A stretch of DNA of 64,000 bases from Salipiger abyssi (GTDB lineage: Bacteria; Pseudomonadota; Alphaproteobacteria; Rhodobacterales; Rhodobacteraceae): the NCBI RefSeq assembly GCF_001975705.1, contig NZ_CP015093.1:744001-808000 (forward strand), written 5' to 3'. The notes under the pieces were generated by a model. That model had not been told where the DNA came from and did no database searches. It saw only the letters and a program-made list of their open reading frames with translations. A program made the translations under genes and the position numbers. The stretch's first letter is position 1. Each line of letters starts with the position of its first letter. This document shows positions 26,258-34,733 of the stretch, piece after piece.

Positions 26258-27313
26258 TCAGCTTCCGCGCGCCAGATCGTAGGCCTTGCGCATCACCGTC
26301 GGCAGGTCGGAGGGGCTGAACTCCGCCAGCTCGACGAACTCGCCGCGCGTCGCGGGGCGGTCCATCGGCACCAGCGCGGTCTTGACCGTCAGGCGCAGGT
26401 GGAAATGCGTGAAGGTGTGGCGCGCCTCGCCGGGGAGCGTCTTCCATTCGGCCCGGATCGGCGGCGCCTCCCCGGGCGCCTCGTTCCACTCGCTGCCGGG
26501 CCAGCCCAGCATGCCGCCGAGCAGCCCCTTGTCGGGGCGGCGTTCGAGCAGCCAGGCACCATCCACCCGGCGCACCAGATAGGCGATGCCGAGCCGCGTG
26601 GGCTTGCGCTTCTTGGGTGCCTTCTTCGGCAGTTCCGCCGCCGTGCCCGCCTCCCAGGCGGCGCAGGAAGGCCGCCACGGGCAGAGCCCGCAGGCCGGGT
26701 TGCGCGGCGAGCAGATCGTGGCGCCAAGATCCATCACCGCTTGCGCATAATCGCCGGGCCGTTGCTGCGGCGTCAGCGCGGCGGCCATGTCGGTCAGCAC
26801 CGGCTTGGCCTGCGGCAGCGGCGTGTGCTCGTCATGCAGCCGCGCCATGACCCGCTCGACATTGCCGTCCACCACCGTGGCCGGCAGGTCGAAGGCGATG
26901 GCGGCGATGGCGCCCGCCGTATAGGGGCCGATGCCCGGCAGGCCCAGCAGCCCCTCGTAGCTGTCGGGAAAGACGCCGCCATGCTCTTCGGCCACGGCGC
27001 GGGCGCATTTCAGCAGGTTGCGGGCGCGGGCGTAATAGCCGAGCCCGGCCCAGGCGGCCATGACATCCGCATCCGCCGCCGCCGCCAGATCCGAGACCGT
27101 CGGCCAGCGCGCGGTGAAGGCCTCGAAATAGGGTTTGACCGCCGGCACGGTGGTCTGTTGCAGCATGATTTCCGAAAGCCAGACGCGATAGGGATCGGGG
27201 CGCATCCCCGCCGCGCGGGCGCGCGGTCCGACCCGCCAGGGCAGATCCCTTGCGTGGCGGTCGTACCAGTCGAGCAAATCCGTGGCGCGGGCGGTTTCAC
27301 GCAAATCTGACAT
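26258..27313 (-). CDS. mutY: A/G-specific adenine DNA glycosylase MutY
   Basis: A 351-residue glycosylase with catalytic Glu48 ('LSEIMLQQT'), the helix-hairpin-helix 'LLGLPGIGPYTAGAIAAIAF', catalytic Asp149 ('VVDGNVERV') and a 4Fe-4S cluster (Cys201, 208, 211, 217; C-X6-C-X2-C-X5-C). A C-terminal Nudix-like domain recognises 8-oxoguanine. It removes adenine mispaired with 8-oxoG. It diverges from the dciA-like gene across 75 bases. Confidence 0.97.
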   Translation of the reverse strand: MSDLRETARATDLLDWYDRHARDLPWRVGPRARAAGMRPDPYRVWLSEIMLQQTTVPAVKPYFEAFTARWPTVSDLAAAADADVMAAWAGLGYYARARNLLKCARAVAEEHGGVFPDSYEGLLGLPGIGPYTAGAIAAIAFDLPATVVDGNVERVMARLHDEHTPLPQAKPVLTDMAAALTPQQRPGDYAQAVMDLGATICSPRNPACGLCPWRPSCAAWEAGTAAELPKKAPKKRKPTRLGIAYLVRRVDGAWLLERRPDKGLLGGMLGWPGSEWNEAPGEAPPIRAEWKTLPGEARHTFTHFHLRLTVKTALVPMDRPATRGEFVELAEFSPSDLPTVMRKAYDLARGS

Positions 27314-27388
27314 TCCCTTGATTGGATGATTCCGGGCTGGCGCCCGCAGGCGCGCCCACTAGAATAGCGCCACAGAGAGGGATTCAAG

Positions 27389-27895
27389 ATGAAACGGCGC
27401 AGCACGACCTACGGCTTTGCCCAGACCGGGGGGCTTCTGAAACAGAACATCCGCCGCGCCAGCGAAAGCCGTGGCTTTGCGCAATCCCGTGTGCTCACCC
27501 ATTGGGAAGAGATTGCCGGGGCCGAGATGGCCGCGATCTCGCGCCCGGTGGAGATCGGCTATGGCCGCGGCAGTCTCGGTGCGACGCTGACGCTGCTGAC
27601 CACCGGCGCCAACGCGCCGCTGCTGGAGATGCGCAAGGAAGAGCTGCGCGAGCGGGTCAACGCGATCTACGGCTATAACGCCATCGCCCGCATCCGCGTC
27701 ACCCAGACCGCCGCCACCGGCTTTGCCGAGGGCCGCGTCGCCTTCGAGCATCGCGCCAAGCCAAACACCAAACCCGCCCCCACGCCGGAGATCGTCGCCG
27801 AGGCGCATACCGCCACCGAGGGCGTGACCGACGAGGGGCTGCGTCAGGCGCTCGAACGGCTGGGCGCAAACGTGATAACCAAATCGCAACGCTGA
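27389..27895 (+). CDS. DUF721/DciA-like protein
   Basis: A 168-residue basic protein of the DUF721 family, opening 'KRRSTTYGFAQTGGLLKQNI' with 'VLTHWEEIAGAEMAAISRPV' near residues 35-54. DciA proteins of this family load or assist the replicative helicase DnaB in bacteria without DnaC. The alphaproteobacterial form is longer at the C-terminus and less studied, so the function is inferred. AGAGGGA precedes the ATG. The DsbA-family gene follows after 41 bases. Confidence 0.85.
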   Translation: MKRRSTTYGFAQTGGLLKQNIRRASESRGFAQSRVLTHWEEIAGAEMAAISRPVEIGYGRGSLGATLTLLTTGANAPLLEMRKEELRERVNAIYGYNAIARIRVTQTAATGFAEGRVAFEHRAKPNTKPAPTPEIVAEAHTATEGVTDEGLRQALERLGANVITKSQR

Positions 27896-27936
27896 CGGCC
27901 CGCCGCGCGGGCGAGCGAAGACAAGAAGGAAGACAG

Positions 27937-28593
27937 ATGAAGCGTATCCTGACCACCGCCGCGCTCGCGGCCGTTCTTTCCGCCGGCGGCTCCTGGCTCG
28001 CCGTCCCGGGCGGCGCGACCCTGCCCGGCGCCGCCAGCGCACAGGAGGCCGCCGAGGAGGTCACGGTCACCGACATGACCCTCGGCGATCCCGACGCGCC
28101 GGTCGAGGTGATCGAATACGGCTCGTTCACCTGCCCGCACTGCGCCGCCTTCGAAGACGAGGTGTTCCCGCAGATCAAGGAAAACTATGTCGATACCGGC
28201 AAGGTGAAGTTCACCTTCCGCGAGGCCTATTTCAACAAGTTCGACATGTGGGCCTCGCTGATGGCGCGCTGCGGCGGCGAGATGAAATATTTCGGCATCG
28301 TCGACATGATCTATAGCGGTCAGGACGACTGGGCGCGCAAGGGCAGCGAGGCCGAGGTCGCCGACGCGCTGCGCAAGATCGGCCGGCTCGCCGGCATCGA
28401 AAACGACGCGCTCGACGCCTGCATGAGCGATGGCGAACAGCTCAAGGCGCTGGTCGGCTGGTATCAGGCCAATGTCGAGAAAGACGGGTTCAACTCCACC
28501 CCGTCCTTCGTGATCGACGGCGAGCTCTACACCAACATGTCCTATTCCAAATTCGCCGAGATCCTCGACGAGCGCGTCGCGGCGGCGGAGTAA
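27937..28593 (+). CDS. DsbA-family periplasmic thiol-disulfide protein
   Basis: A 218-residue exported protein with a signal peptide (about 1-35, ending ASAQEA) and a thioredoxin-fold active site CPHC (Cys66, Cys69) in 'YGSFTCPHCAAFE'. The cis-proline region is 'NSTPSFVIDG'. Such proteins oxidise or isomerise disulfides; this DsbA subgroup is typical of Alphaproteobacteria and its partner is unknown. It follows the dciA-like gene and ends at a strong terminator. Confidence 0.92.
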   Translation: MKRILTTAALAAVLSAGGSWLAVPGGATLPGAASAQEAAEEVTVTDMTLGDPDAPVEVIEYGSFTCPHCAAFEDEVFPQIKENYVDTGKVKFTFREAYFNKFDMWASLMARCGGEMKYFGIVDMIYSGQDDWARKGSEAEVADALRKIGRLAGIENDALDACMSDGEQLKALVGWYQANVEKDGFNSTPSFVIDGELYTNMSYSKFAEILDERVAAAE

Positions 28594-28603
28594 GACGACA
28601 CTT

Positions 28604-28629
28604 CCGGACCGGCCCACCGGTCCGGTTTT
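28604..28629 (+). terminator. Rho-independent terminator after the DsbA-family gene
   Basis: CCGGACCGG (28604-28612), loop CCCA, CCGGTCCGG (28617-28625) and then TTTT. It sits 11 bases after the stop codon. Confidence 0.93.
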
Positions 28630-28732
28630 GCCCAAAACACCAAGGGCGCGCGTGCCGCAGGGCATTCGCGCCTTGATACCCCCCACATCCCCGCGATAAA
28701 GCAGGCGTCACATTCACCCCTGCGGAGCCCGC

Positions 28733-29410
28733 GTGACCCGTTTCATCGCCCCCCTGCTTTTCGGCCTCATCGGCGCCGGCATCCTTGTCTGGCTCGGCAT
28801 CTGGCAGATGCAGCGGCTGGAGTGGAAACAGGGCGTGCTGGCCGAGATCGAGGCGCGGATTTCCGGCGACCCCGAACCGCTGCCGGTGATGATTTCCCCC
28901 GAAGAGCAGCGCTATCAGCCGGTGGAGCTCAGCGGCGAGATCCTTCCCGGAGAGGTCCGCGTGCTTGTCAGCCAGAAACAGATCGGCGCCGGCTACCGCA
29001 TCGTCTCGCCCTTCCGCACCGAAGACGACCGGCTGATCCTGCTCGACCGCGGTTTTACCCGCGACGAGTTCAAGGACACCCCGCGCCGTATCGGCCCGGC
29101 GGAGGTGCAGGGCAATCTGCACTGGCCCGACGACCGCAATTCCGCGACGCCCGAGAACGACGTGGCGGCGAATATCTGGTTCGCCCGCGATATCGGCGCC
29201 ATGGCCGAAGAGCTGGGCACCGAACCGCTGCTGGTCATCGCGCGCGCCACCGATCCGAAAGATCCCGAGATCGACCCGCTGCCGGTGGACACCAGCGGCA
29301 TCCCGAACGATCACCTGCAATATGCCATCACCTGGTTCTCGCTGGCCGTGGTGTGGCTGATCATGACCGCCTATTACATCGCGCGGCAGAGAAAGACCGG
29401 AGAGACCTGA
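28733..29410 (+). CDS. SURF1-family cytochrome oxidase assembly protein
   Basis: A 225-residue protein with a membrane segment at each end (about 5-24 and 203-220) and a periplasmic domain between, the standard SURF1 layout. It has the N-terminal 'LGIWQMQRLEWKQ' and central 'LLDRGFTRDEF' motifs. SURF1 helps insert heme a into cytochrome oxidase subunit I. It starts with GTG and its stop abuts the thrC start. The cytochrome oxidase genes that usually precede surf1-thrC are not present; a terminator separates it from the gene upstream. Confidence 0.93.
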   Translation: MTRFIAPLLFGLIGAGILVWLGIWQMQRLEWKQGVLAEIEARISGDPEPLPVMISPEEQRYQPVELSGEILPGEVRVLVSQKQIGAGYRIVSPFRTEDDRLILLDRGFTRDEFKDTPRRIGPAEVQGNLHWPDDRNSATPENDVAANIWFARDIGAMAEELGTEPLLVIARATDPKDPEIDPLPVDTSGIPNDHLQYAITWFSLAVVWLIMTAYYIARQRKTGET

Positions 29411-30799
29411 ATGCGCTACATCTCCACCCGCGGCCAGGCGCCGTCGCTGAGCTTCGAAGAGGCGATGCTGTCCGGGCTGGCCCGCGACGGCGGGCTCTAC
29501 GTGCCCGAGACCGTGCCCGAGATGTCCAAAGACGATATCCGCGCCCTGCACGGGCTGAGCTATGAGGAAACCGCGTTTCGCGTGATGCGGCCCTTTGTCG
29601 GCGACAGCTTTTCCGACGAGACTTTCGGCGATCTGATCGCCAGGGCCTATGCGGGCTTTGGCCACAACGCCCGCGCGCCCATGGTGCAACTGGCGCCGGG
29701 ACATTTCCTGCTGGAGCTGTTCCACGGGCCGACGCTGGCGTTCAAGGATTTCGCCATGCAGCTCATCGGCCAGCTCTTCGAAGAGGCGCTCACCCGGCGC
29801 GGCGAGCGCGTGACCATCGTCGGCGCCACCTCCGGCGATACCGGCTCGGCGGCGATCGAGGCCTTCAAGGGGCTGGACGCGGTGGATGTGTTCATCCTCT
29901 TCCCGCATGGCCGCGTCTCGGAGGTGCAGCGCCGCCAGATGACCACGCCGCCCGAGGCCAATGTGCACGCGCTGGCGCTCGACGGACATTTCGACGACTG
30001 CCAGGCCAAGCTCAAGGACATGTTCAACGATTTCGCCTTCCGCGACGAGGTGCGGCTGGCGGGCGTGAACTCGATCAACTGGGCGCGGGTGCTGGCGCAG
30101 GTGGTCTATTACTTCTCCGCCGCCGTGTCGCTGGGCGCGCCCGACCGCAAGGTCAGCTTCACCGTGCCCACCGGCAATTTCGGCGATATCTTCGCCGGTT
30201 ACATCGCCAAGAAGATGGGCCTGCCCATCGACCGGCTGGTGGTCGCCACGAACCAGAACGACATCCTGCACCGCTGCCTCTCATCGGGCGCTTATGCCAA
30301 GGGCGAGGTCATCCCCTCGATCAGCCCGAGCATGGACATTCAGGTCAGCTCGAATTTCGAACGCGCCCTCTTCGACGCTTACGGGCGCGACGGCAATGCC
30401 GTGGCACAGCTCATGGACGAGCTGAAGGACGGCGGCTTCAACGTCAGCCAGGGTGCGTTGCAGGCCCTGCGCGAGCATTTCGAGAGCGGCCGCGCCTCGG
30501 AAGAGGAAACGCTGGCCACCATCGCAAAGGCGCATGCCGCCATGGGCGAGCTGCTCTGCCCGCATTCCGCCATCGGCGTGAAGGTGGCCGAGGAGCACCG
30601 GGTGCCCGACACCCCGATGATCACGCTGGCCACCGCGCATCCGGCGAAATTCCCCGATGCGGTGGAAAAAGCCAGCGGCATCCGCCCGCCCCTGCCCGAG
30701 CGCATGGCCGATCTCTTCGACCGCCCCGAGCGCGTCACCCGCGTCGCCAACGATCTCGGCGCGCTGGAAACCCTCATCCGGGAGCGTCTTGCCAAGTGA
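29411..30799 (+). CDS. thrC: Threonine synthase
   Basis: A 462-residue PLP enzyme with the lysine site in 'GPTLAFKDFAMQL' (Lys112) and the phosphate-binding 'GATSGDTGSAAIEAF'. The 'MRYISTRGQAPSLSFEEAML' start is typical of the long class. It converts O-phosphohomoserine to threonine. It begins immediately after the surf1 stop, and its stop overlaps the M16 peptidase GTG, so coupling is likely. This gene order is common in Alphaproteobacteria. Confidence 0.97.
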   Translation: MRYISTRGQAPSLSFEEAMLSGLARDGGLYVPETVPEMSKDDIRALHGLSYEETAFRVMRPFVGDSFSDETFGDLIARAYAGFGHNARAPMVQLAPGHFLLELFHGPTLAFKDFAMQLIGQLFEEALTRRGERVTIVGATSGDTGSAAIEAFKGLDAVDVFILFPHGRVSEVQRRQMTTPPEANVHALALDGHFDDCQAKLKDMFNDFAFRDEVRLAGVNSINWARVLAQVVYYFSAAVSLGAPDRKVSFTVPTGNFGDIFAGYIAKKMGLPIDRLVVATNQNDILHRCLSSGAYAKGEVIPSISPSMDIQVSSNFERALFDAYGRDGNAVAQLMDELKDGGFNVSQGALQALREHFESGRASEEETLATIAKAHAAMGELLCPHSAIGVKVAEEHRVPDTPMITLATAHPAKFPDAVEKASGIRPPLPERMADLFDRPERVTRVANDLGALETLIRERLAK

Positions 30800-32058
30800 C
30801 CGTAGAACTCACCACCCTCAAGAACGGCCTGCGCATCGTCTCCGAGCCGATGGACGGGCTGCAATCGGCCTCGCTCGGCATCTGGGTCACCGCCGGCGGC
30901 CGCAACGAGCGGCTCGAACAGAACGGCGTTGCGCATTTCCTCGAACACATGGCCTTCAAGGGCACCAAGACCCGCAGCGCCCTGCAGATCGCCGAGGCCA
31001 TCGAGGATGTGGGCGGCTATATCAACGCCTACACCTCGCGCGAGGTGACCGCCTATTACGCCCGCGTGCTTGAGAACGACACCAGGCTGGCGATGGATGT
31101 GATCTCCGACATCCTGCTCAACCCGGTGTTCGACGGGCGCGAGATCGAGACCGAGCGCCATGTGATCCTTCAGGAGATCGGCCAGGCGCTGGATACCCCC
31201 GACGACGTGATCTTCGACTGGTTGCAGGAGCGCGCCTATCAGGGCCAGCCGCTGGGGCGCACAATCCTCGGCGAGGCGGCAAATGTGCGCGGCTTCGGGC
31301 GCGAAGATCTCGAAACCTTCGTCACCGAGCATTATGGGCCGGATCAGATGATCCTGTCGGCGGCGGGCGCCGTCGATCACGCGGCGCTGGTGGAACAGGC
31401 CGAGGCGATCTTTGGCGATCTCGCGCCGCGCCGGGCCGCCGAGCCCGAGCCCGCCCGCTTCATCGGCGGCGAGACCCGCCACGAGAAGGCGCTGGAACAG
31501 GCGCATTTCGCCCTCGCCTTCAACGGGCCGGGCTATCGCGATCCGGAGTTCTACACCGCGCAGATCTACGCCATCGCGCTCGGCGGCGGCATGTCCTCGC
31601 GCCTCTTCCAGGAGATCCGCGAGAAGCGCGGGCTCTGCTACACGATCTTCGCCCAGACCGGCGCCTATGCGGATACCGGGCTGACCACGATCTATGCCGG
31701 CACCAGCGGCGAGGAGCTGGCCGCGCTGGCGGGGCTGACCATCGACGAGATGAAGCGCGCCGCAGACGATCTCAGCCCCGAGGAAATCGCCCGTGCCCGC
31801 GCCCAGATGAAGGCCGGGCTGCTGATGGGGCTGGAAAGCTCGTCTTCCCGCGCCGAGCGCATGGCGCGCATGGTGCAGATCTGGGGCAAGGTGCCGCCCA
31901 TCGAGGAAACCGTGGCGCGGATCGACAACGTCACCACCGGCGACGTGCGGCTCTTTGCCGAGGACATGGCGGCGCGCGCCCCGGCGGCGCTGGCGCTTTA
32001 CGGGCCGGTCGGCGGCGCCCCGGGGCTGGAGGCGTTGCAGGCCCGCCGGGCGGCGTGA
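30796..32058 (+). CDS. M16-family zinc metallopeptidase
   Basis: A 420-residue pitrilysin-family protein with the inverted zinc motif HFLEH (47-51) and the downstream glutamate in 'ETERHVILQEI'. A C-terminal half with 'GGGMSSRLFQEIREKRGLCY' is the R/Y-type substrate-binding segment. It resembles mitochondrial processing peptidase beta subunits and bacterial homologues. The bacterial substrate is unknown. It starts with GTG overlapping the thrC stop. Confidence 0.94.
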   Translation: MTVELTTLKNGLRIVSEPMDGLQSASLGIWVTAGGRNERLEQNGVAHFLEHMAFKGTKTRSALQIAEAIEDVGGYINAYTSREVTAYYARVLENDTRLAMDVISDILLNPVFDGREIETERHVILQEIGQALDTPDDVIFDWLQERAYQGQPLGRTILGEAANVRGFGREDLETFVTEHYGPDQMILSAAGAVDHAALVEQAEAIFGDLAPRRAAEPEPARFIGGETRHEKALEQAHFALAFNGPGYRDPEFYTAQIYAIALGGGMSSRLFQEIREKRGLCYTIFAQTGAYADTGLTTIYAGTSGEELAALAGLTIDEMKRAADDLSPEEIARARAQMKAGLLMGLESSSSRAERMARMVQIWGKVPPIEETVARIDNVTTGDVRLFAEDMAARAPAALALYGPVGGAPGLEALQARRAA

Positions 32059-32642
32059 TGCTGGCGAGGCGGCGCAAGCTCCGGCTCGACACCGAGCGGC
32101 TGGTGCTGCGCCCGCCGCAGCACGGCGATTTCACCCCCTGGGTGACGCTGCGCGTGGAAAGCCGCGGCTACCTGACACCGTGGGAGCCCTCCTGGGCGCC
32201 CGATCACCTCACCCGCCGCGCCTTCACCAACCGGGTCTACTGGGCCAACCGCTCCATCGCCGGCGGCACGGCCATACCGCTCTTCATCTTCCGCCGCGAG
32301 GACGAGCAGCTCCTGGGCGCCATCACCCTCGACAATATCCGCCGCGGCCCGGCGCAATCGGGCGTGCTTGGCTACTGGACCGGCCAGCCCTATGCGCGCC
32401 AGGGCTATATGCGCGAAACCATCGCGGCGCTGGTGCATCACGCCTTCGAACGGCTCGACCTGAGCCGGATCGAGGCCGCCTGCCTGCCGGAAAACGTCGC
32501 CTCGCGCGGGCTGCTGGAGCGCTCGGGCTTCAAATACGAGGGCGTGGCGCAGAGCTATCTCCAGATCAACGGGCGCTGGCGCACCCATGTGCTTTATGCG
32601 GCGCTGCGCGGCGACCGGCGCGGCAAGACCCAGGTGGGCTGA
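32058..32642 (+). CDS. GNAT-family N-acetyltransferase (RimJ/RimL type)
   Basis: A 194-residue acetyltransferase with the RimJ/RimL pattern: 'TERLVLRPPQHGDF' at the start, acetyl-CoA-binding 'GQPYARQGYMRETI' near residues 112-125, and 'LPENVASRGLLERSGF' near 146-161. It probably acetylates a protein N-terminus or small amine. The start is ATG 32058 or GTG 32055, both at the stop of the peptidase gene. It converges with the MerR gene, leaving only six bases. Confidence 0.9.
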   Translation: MLARRRKLRLDTERLVLRPPQHGDFTPWVTLRVESRGYLTPWEPSWAPDHLTRRAFTNRVYWANRSIAGGTAIPLFIFRREDEQLLGAITLDNIRRGPAQSGVLGYWTGQPYARQGYMRETIAALVHHAFERLDLSRIEAACLPENVASRGLLERSGFKYEGVAQSYLQINGRWRTHVLYAALRGDRRGKTQVG

Positions 32643-32648
32643 GCCCGC

Positions 32649-33074
32649 CTAGTCCACCGCCCTCGCCGCCGCCCGCCTGCGCCGCGCCGCATGGGCGAGC
32701 GCCACGCGCATCAGCCGGCGAAAGCTCGGACATTCCAGATGGCTGGGCGCGGTGCAGCGCGCGGTATGGCGCAGCCCGTCGCGCAGCGCGGTCAGCTCGC
32801 GGATGCGCAGATCCAGCGCATCGGCCTTGTCGAGCAGCCGCTCGCGCGCAATCGCCGGCGCCTCGTGATCGCGCAGGATCTCGGCGATCTCCGCCAGCGA
32901 GAACCCGGCGATCTGCCCGAGCGAAATCAGCGACAGCCGGGTGAGCACATCGGGCTCGAAGATCCGCCGCAGCCCCCGCCGCCCGGCGGAGCGGATCAGC
33001 CCCTGCTCCTCGTAATAGCGCAGCGTCGAGGCGGGAATGCCGCTCTGTCGCGCGACCTCGGCAATGTCGAGCAT
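32649..33074 (-). CDS. MerR-family regulator with a CueR-like cysteine loop
   Basis: A 141-residue regulator: winged helix ('DIAEVARQSGIPASTLRYYE'), the 'GRRGLRRIF' wing, a dimerisation helix, and a C-terminal pair Cys107 and Cys115. The pair has seven residues between and a following proline, the same spacing as the metal loop of CueR. It probably activates its own divergent partner, the DUF2938 gene, from a long-spacer promoter with a dyad (33082-33101). The ligand is unknown. A 670-residue frame including this gene extends over the opposite strand but is spurious upstream of 33074. Confidence 0.87.
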   Translation of the reverse strand: MLDIAEVARQSGIPASTLRYYEEQGLIRSAGRRGLRRIFEPDVLTRLSLISLGQIAGFSLAEIAEILRDHEAPAIARERLLDKADALDLRIRELTALRDGLRHTARCTAPSHLECPSFRRLMRVALAHAARRRRAAARAVD

Positions 33075-33078
33075 GGGC

Positions 33079-33109
33079 TTGACCTCAAGTTGACTTGAAG
33101 TGGCATATC
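33079..33109 (+). promoter_or_regulatory. MerR-type promoter/operator for the DUF2938 gene
   Basis: A -35 element TTGACC (33079-33084) and a -10-like CATATC (33104-33109) are separated by 19 bases, the overlong spacing that MerR activators correct. The imperfect dyad ACCTCAAGT / ACTTGAAGT (33082-33101, one mismatch) sits between them. Confidence 0.7.
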
Positions 33110-33146
33110 GGCAGGCATCGCCTGATTCTGCAAGGAGCCCGTCACG

Positions 33147-33656
33147 ATGCCGACCCCCGCCCCCAACCTTCTCACCCTGCTCTTCTCCGCCCTGATCCTG
33201 GGCATCGGCGCGACGCTGGTCATGGATCTGACCGCGCTTGTCCGCAAACGCGTGCTGGGCATATCCGGTCTCGACTACGCACTTCTGGGCCGCTGGCTGG
33301 GCCATCTGCCCCGGGGCCGGCTGATCCATCGCCCCATCGCGCAAAGCCCGCAGATCCCTAGCGAGCGCGCCCTGGGCTGGGCGCTGCACTATGTCACCGG
33401 TATCGCCTTCGCCGCGCTGTTTCTCTGGCTCGTCACGCCCGGCTGGCTCGCGGCCCCGACGCCGCTTCCCGCGCTCGGCTTCGGGTTGCTGACACTGGCC
33501 GCGCCGTTTCTGCTGCTCCAGCCCTGCCTCGGCGCCGGGCTCGCGGCGCGCAACACACCCGCCCCCTGGATCGCCCGCCGCCGCAGCGCGGTCAGCCATC
33601 TCTCCTTCGGCGCGGGCCTCTGGCTCACCGGCCTCGCCATGACGCTGCCCGGCTGA
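33147..33656 (+). CDS. DUF2938 membrane protein
   Basis: A 169-residue protein with about four hydrophobic segments and the DUF2938 pattern 'GLDYALLGRWLGHLPRGR' near residues 43-60. The family's function is unknown. Divergent pairing with a MerR regulator and a MerR-type promoter suggest induction by the regulator's ligand, possibly a metal or an electrophile. That is inference only. A subtype A repeat lies 14 bases after the stop. Confidence 0.8.
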   Translation: MPTPAPNLLTLLFSALILGIGATLVMDLTALVRKRVLGISGLDYALLGRWLGHLPRGRLIHRPIAQSPQIPSERALGWALHYVTGIAFAALFLWLVTPGWLAAPTPLPALGFGLLTLAAPFLLLQPCLGAGLAARNTPAPWIARRRSAVSHLSFGAGLWLTGLAMTLPG

Positions 33657-33669
33657 CGCGGCCCCGGCC

Positions 33670-33692
33670 TTCATCTTTCCGAAAAATACTCC
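33670..33692 (+). repeat. Bipartite intergenic repeat, subtype A, copy 3
   Basis: TTCATCTTTC, four bases instead of three, then AAATACTCC, 14 bases after the DUF2938 stop. Confidence 0.75.
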
Positions 33693-33785
33693 CCCTGCGG
33701 CGCACCGCGCCGCACCAACGCAAATGTCAGATGCGCGGCGCGGTTTCCCTGCTAGGCTGGACCCACGCAACAAGGAGACCCGCCC

Positions 33786-34610
33786 ATGCTGCGCCTCGGC
33801 CTGATCCTGAGCCTGCTGCTGACCGCCACCCTGCCCGCGAGCGCACAGCAGCAGAGACGCCCCTCTCATTGCATCGCCATCGCCGATGCCGACCCCGGGC
33901 TGCGCTACTTGCACAAGGCCGCCTGGACCGATCCGGTGCCCGAGTACTCGGTGCGCATCCAGTATATCGCCCATGCCAGTTTCCTGATACAGACCCGCGG
34001 CGGGCTGGAGGCGGTGACCGATTACACCGGGTTCATCGGCAATACCGAGCTGATCCCCGATATCGTCACGATGAACCACGCCCACGGCACCCACTGGACC
34101 GCCAATCCCGACCCGGCGATTCCGCATGTGCTGCCCGGCTGGGGCGCGTTCGGCGAAGGCATCGAGCATCATCTGGATCTCGGTGAAATGCTGGTGCGCA
34201 ATGTCTCGACCGATATCCGCTCGGCCATGGGCGGGGTCGAGGAGAAGGGCAATTCGATCTTCGTCTTCGAGGTCGAGGGGCTCTGCATCGGCCATCTCGG
34301 ACACCTGCACCACGAGCCGAACGACGCGCAATACGCGGCACTTGGGCGGCTCGATGTGCTGATGGTGCCGGTGGATGGCGGCTATACCATGGGGCTCGAC
34401 GCCATGGTGCGGGTGGTGGAACGGCTGAAAAGCTCGGTCATCCTGCCGATGCACTGGTTTTCCGGCCAGTCGCTGAGCCGGTTTCTCGACGATGTCTCCG
34501 ATACATTCGCCATCGACCGGCGCAGCGGGGCCGAGCTGGTGGTCAGCCTGCGCGACCTGCCGCCGCGCCCGACCGTGGTGGTGCTGCAACCGGCCTGGGT
34601 GCGCGACTGA
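33786..34610 (+). CDS. Exported MBL-fold metallo-hydrolase with an altered metal motif
   Basis: A 274-residue protein with a signal peptide (1-20, ending PASAQ) and a UlaG-like metallo-beta-lactamase fold: 'YIAHASFLIQT', 'MNHAHGTH' (His98, His100, His103), 'HLGHLHHEP' and 'PVDGGYTMG'. The usual HxHxDH has Thr where the aspartate belongs. Other ligands appear intact, so it may bind one or two metals differently. The substrate is unknown. It is followed by a pair of overlapping hairpins. Confidence 0.85.
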   Translation: MLRLGLILSLLLTATLPASAQQQRRPSHCIAIADADPGLRYLHKAAWTDPVPEYSVRIQYIAHASFLIQTRGGLEAVTDYTGFIGNTELIPDIVTMNHAHGTHWTANPDPAIPHVLPGWGAFGEGIEHHLDLGEMLVRNVSTDIRSAMGGVEEKGNSIFVFEVEGLCIGHLGHLHHEPNDAQYAALGRLDVLMVPVDGGYTMGLDAMVRVVERLKSSVILPMHWFSGQSLSRFLDDVSDTFAIDRRSGAELVVSLRDLPPRPTVVVLQPAWVRD

Positions 34611-34625
34611 TCCGGCCCCCGCGCC

Positions 34626-34673
34626 GCAAATTCTTTGAAAAGAATTTGCAAATCTTTTCATAAAAAGATTTGC
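34626..34673. repeat. Two perfect hairpins sharing two bases
   Basis: GCAAATTCTT (34626-34635) pairs with AAGAATTTGC (34640-34649). GCAAATCTTTT (34648-34658) pairs with AAAAGATTTGC (34663-34673). They share the GC at 34648-34649, so both stems cannot fully form at once. The segment is unusually AT-rich for its surroundings and could be a terminator, a protein-binding site or a mobile repeat. Confidence 0.8.
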
Positions 34674-34733
34674 GCCGCCCGCCCCTTGGCATCGCTACAA
34701 AACCGGACCACTCTGCCGCCGAGAGGACCGACC

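Noticed and set aside
33075..34661. N-terminal 529 residues of a 670-residue minus-strand frame ending in the MerR regulator
   Set aside because: Only the last 141 residues look like a protein. The rest is antisense to the DUF2938 and metallo-hydrolase genes, and MerR proteins start at the ATG at 33074.
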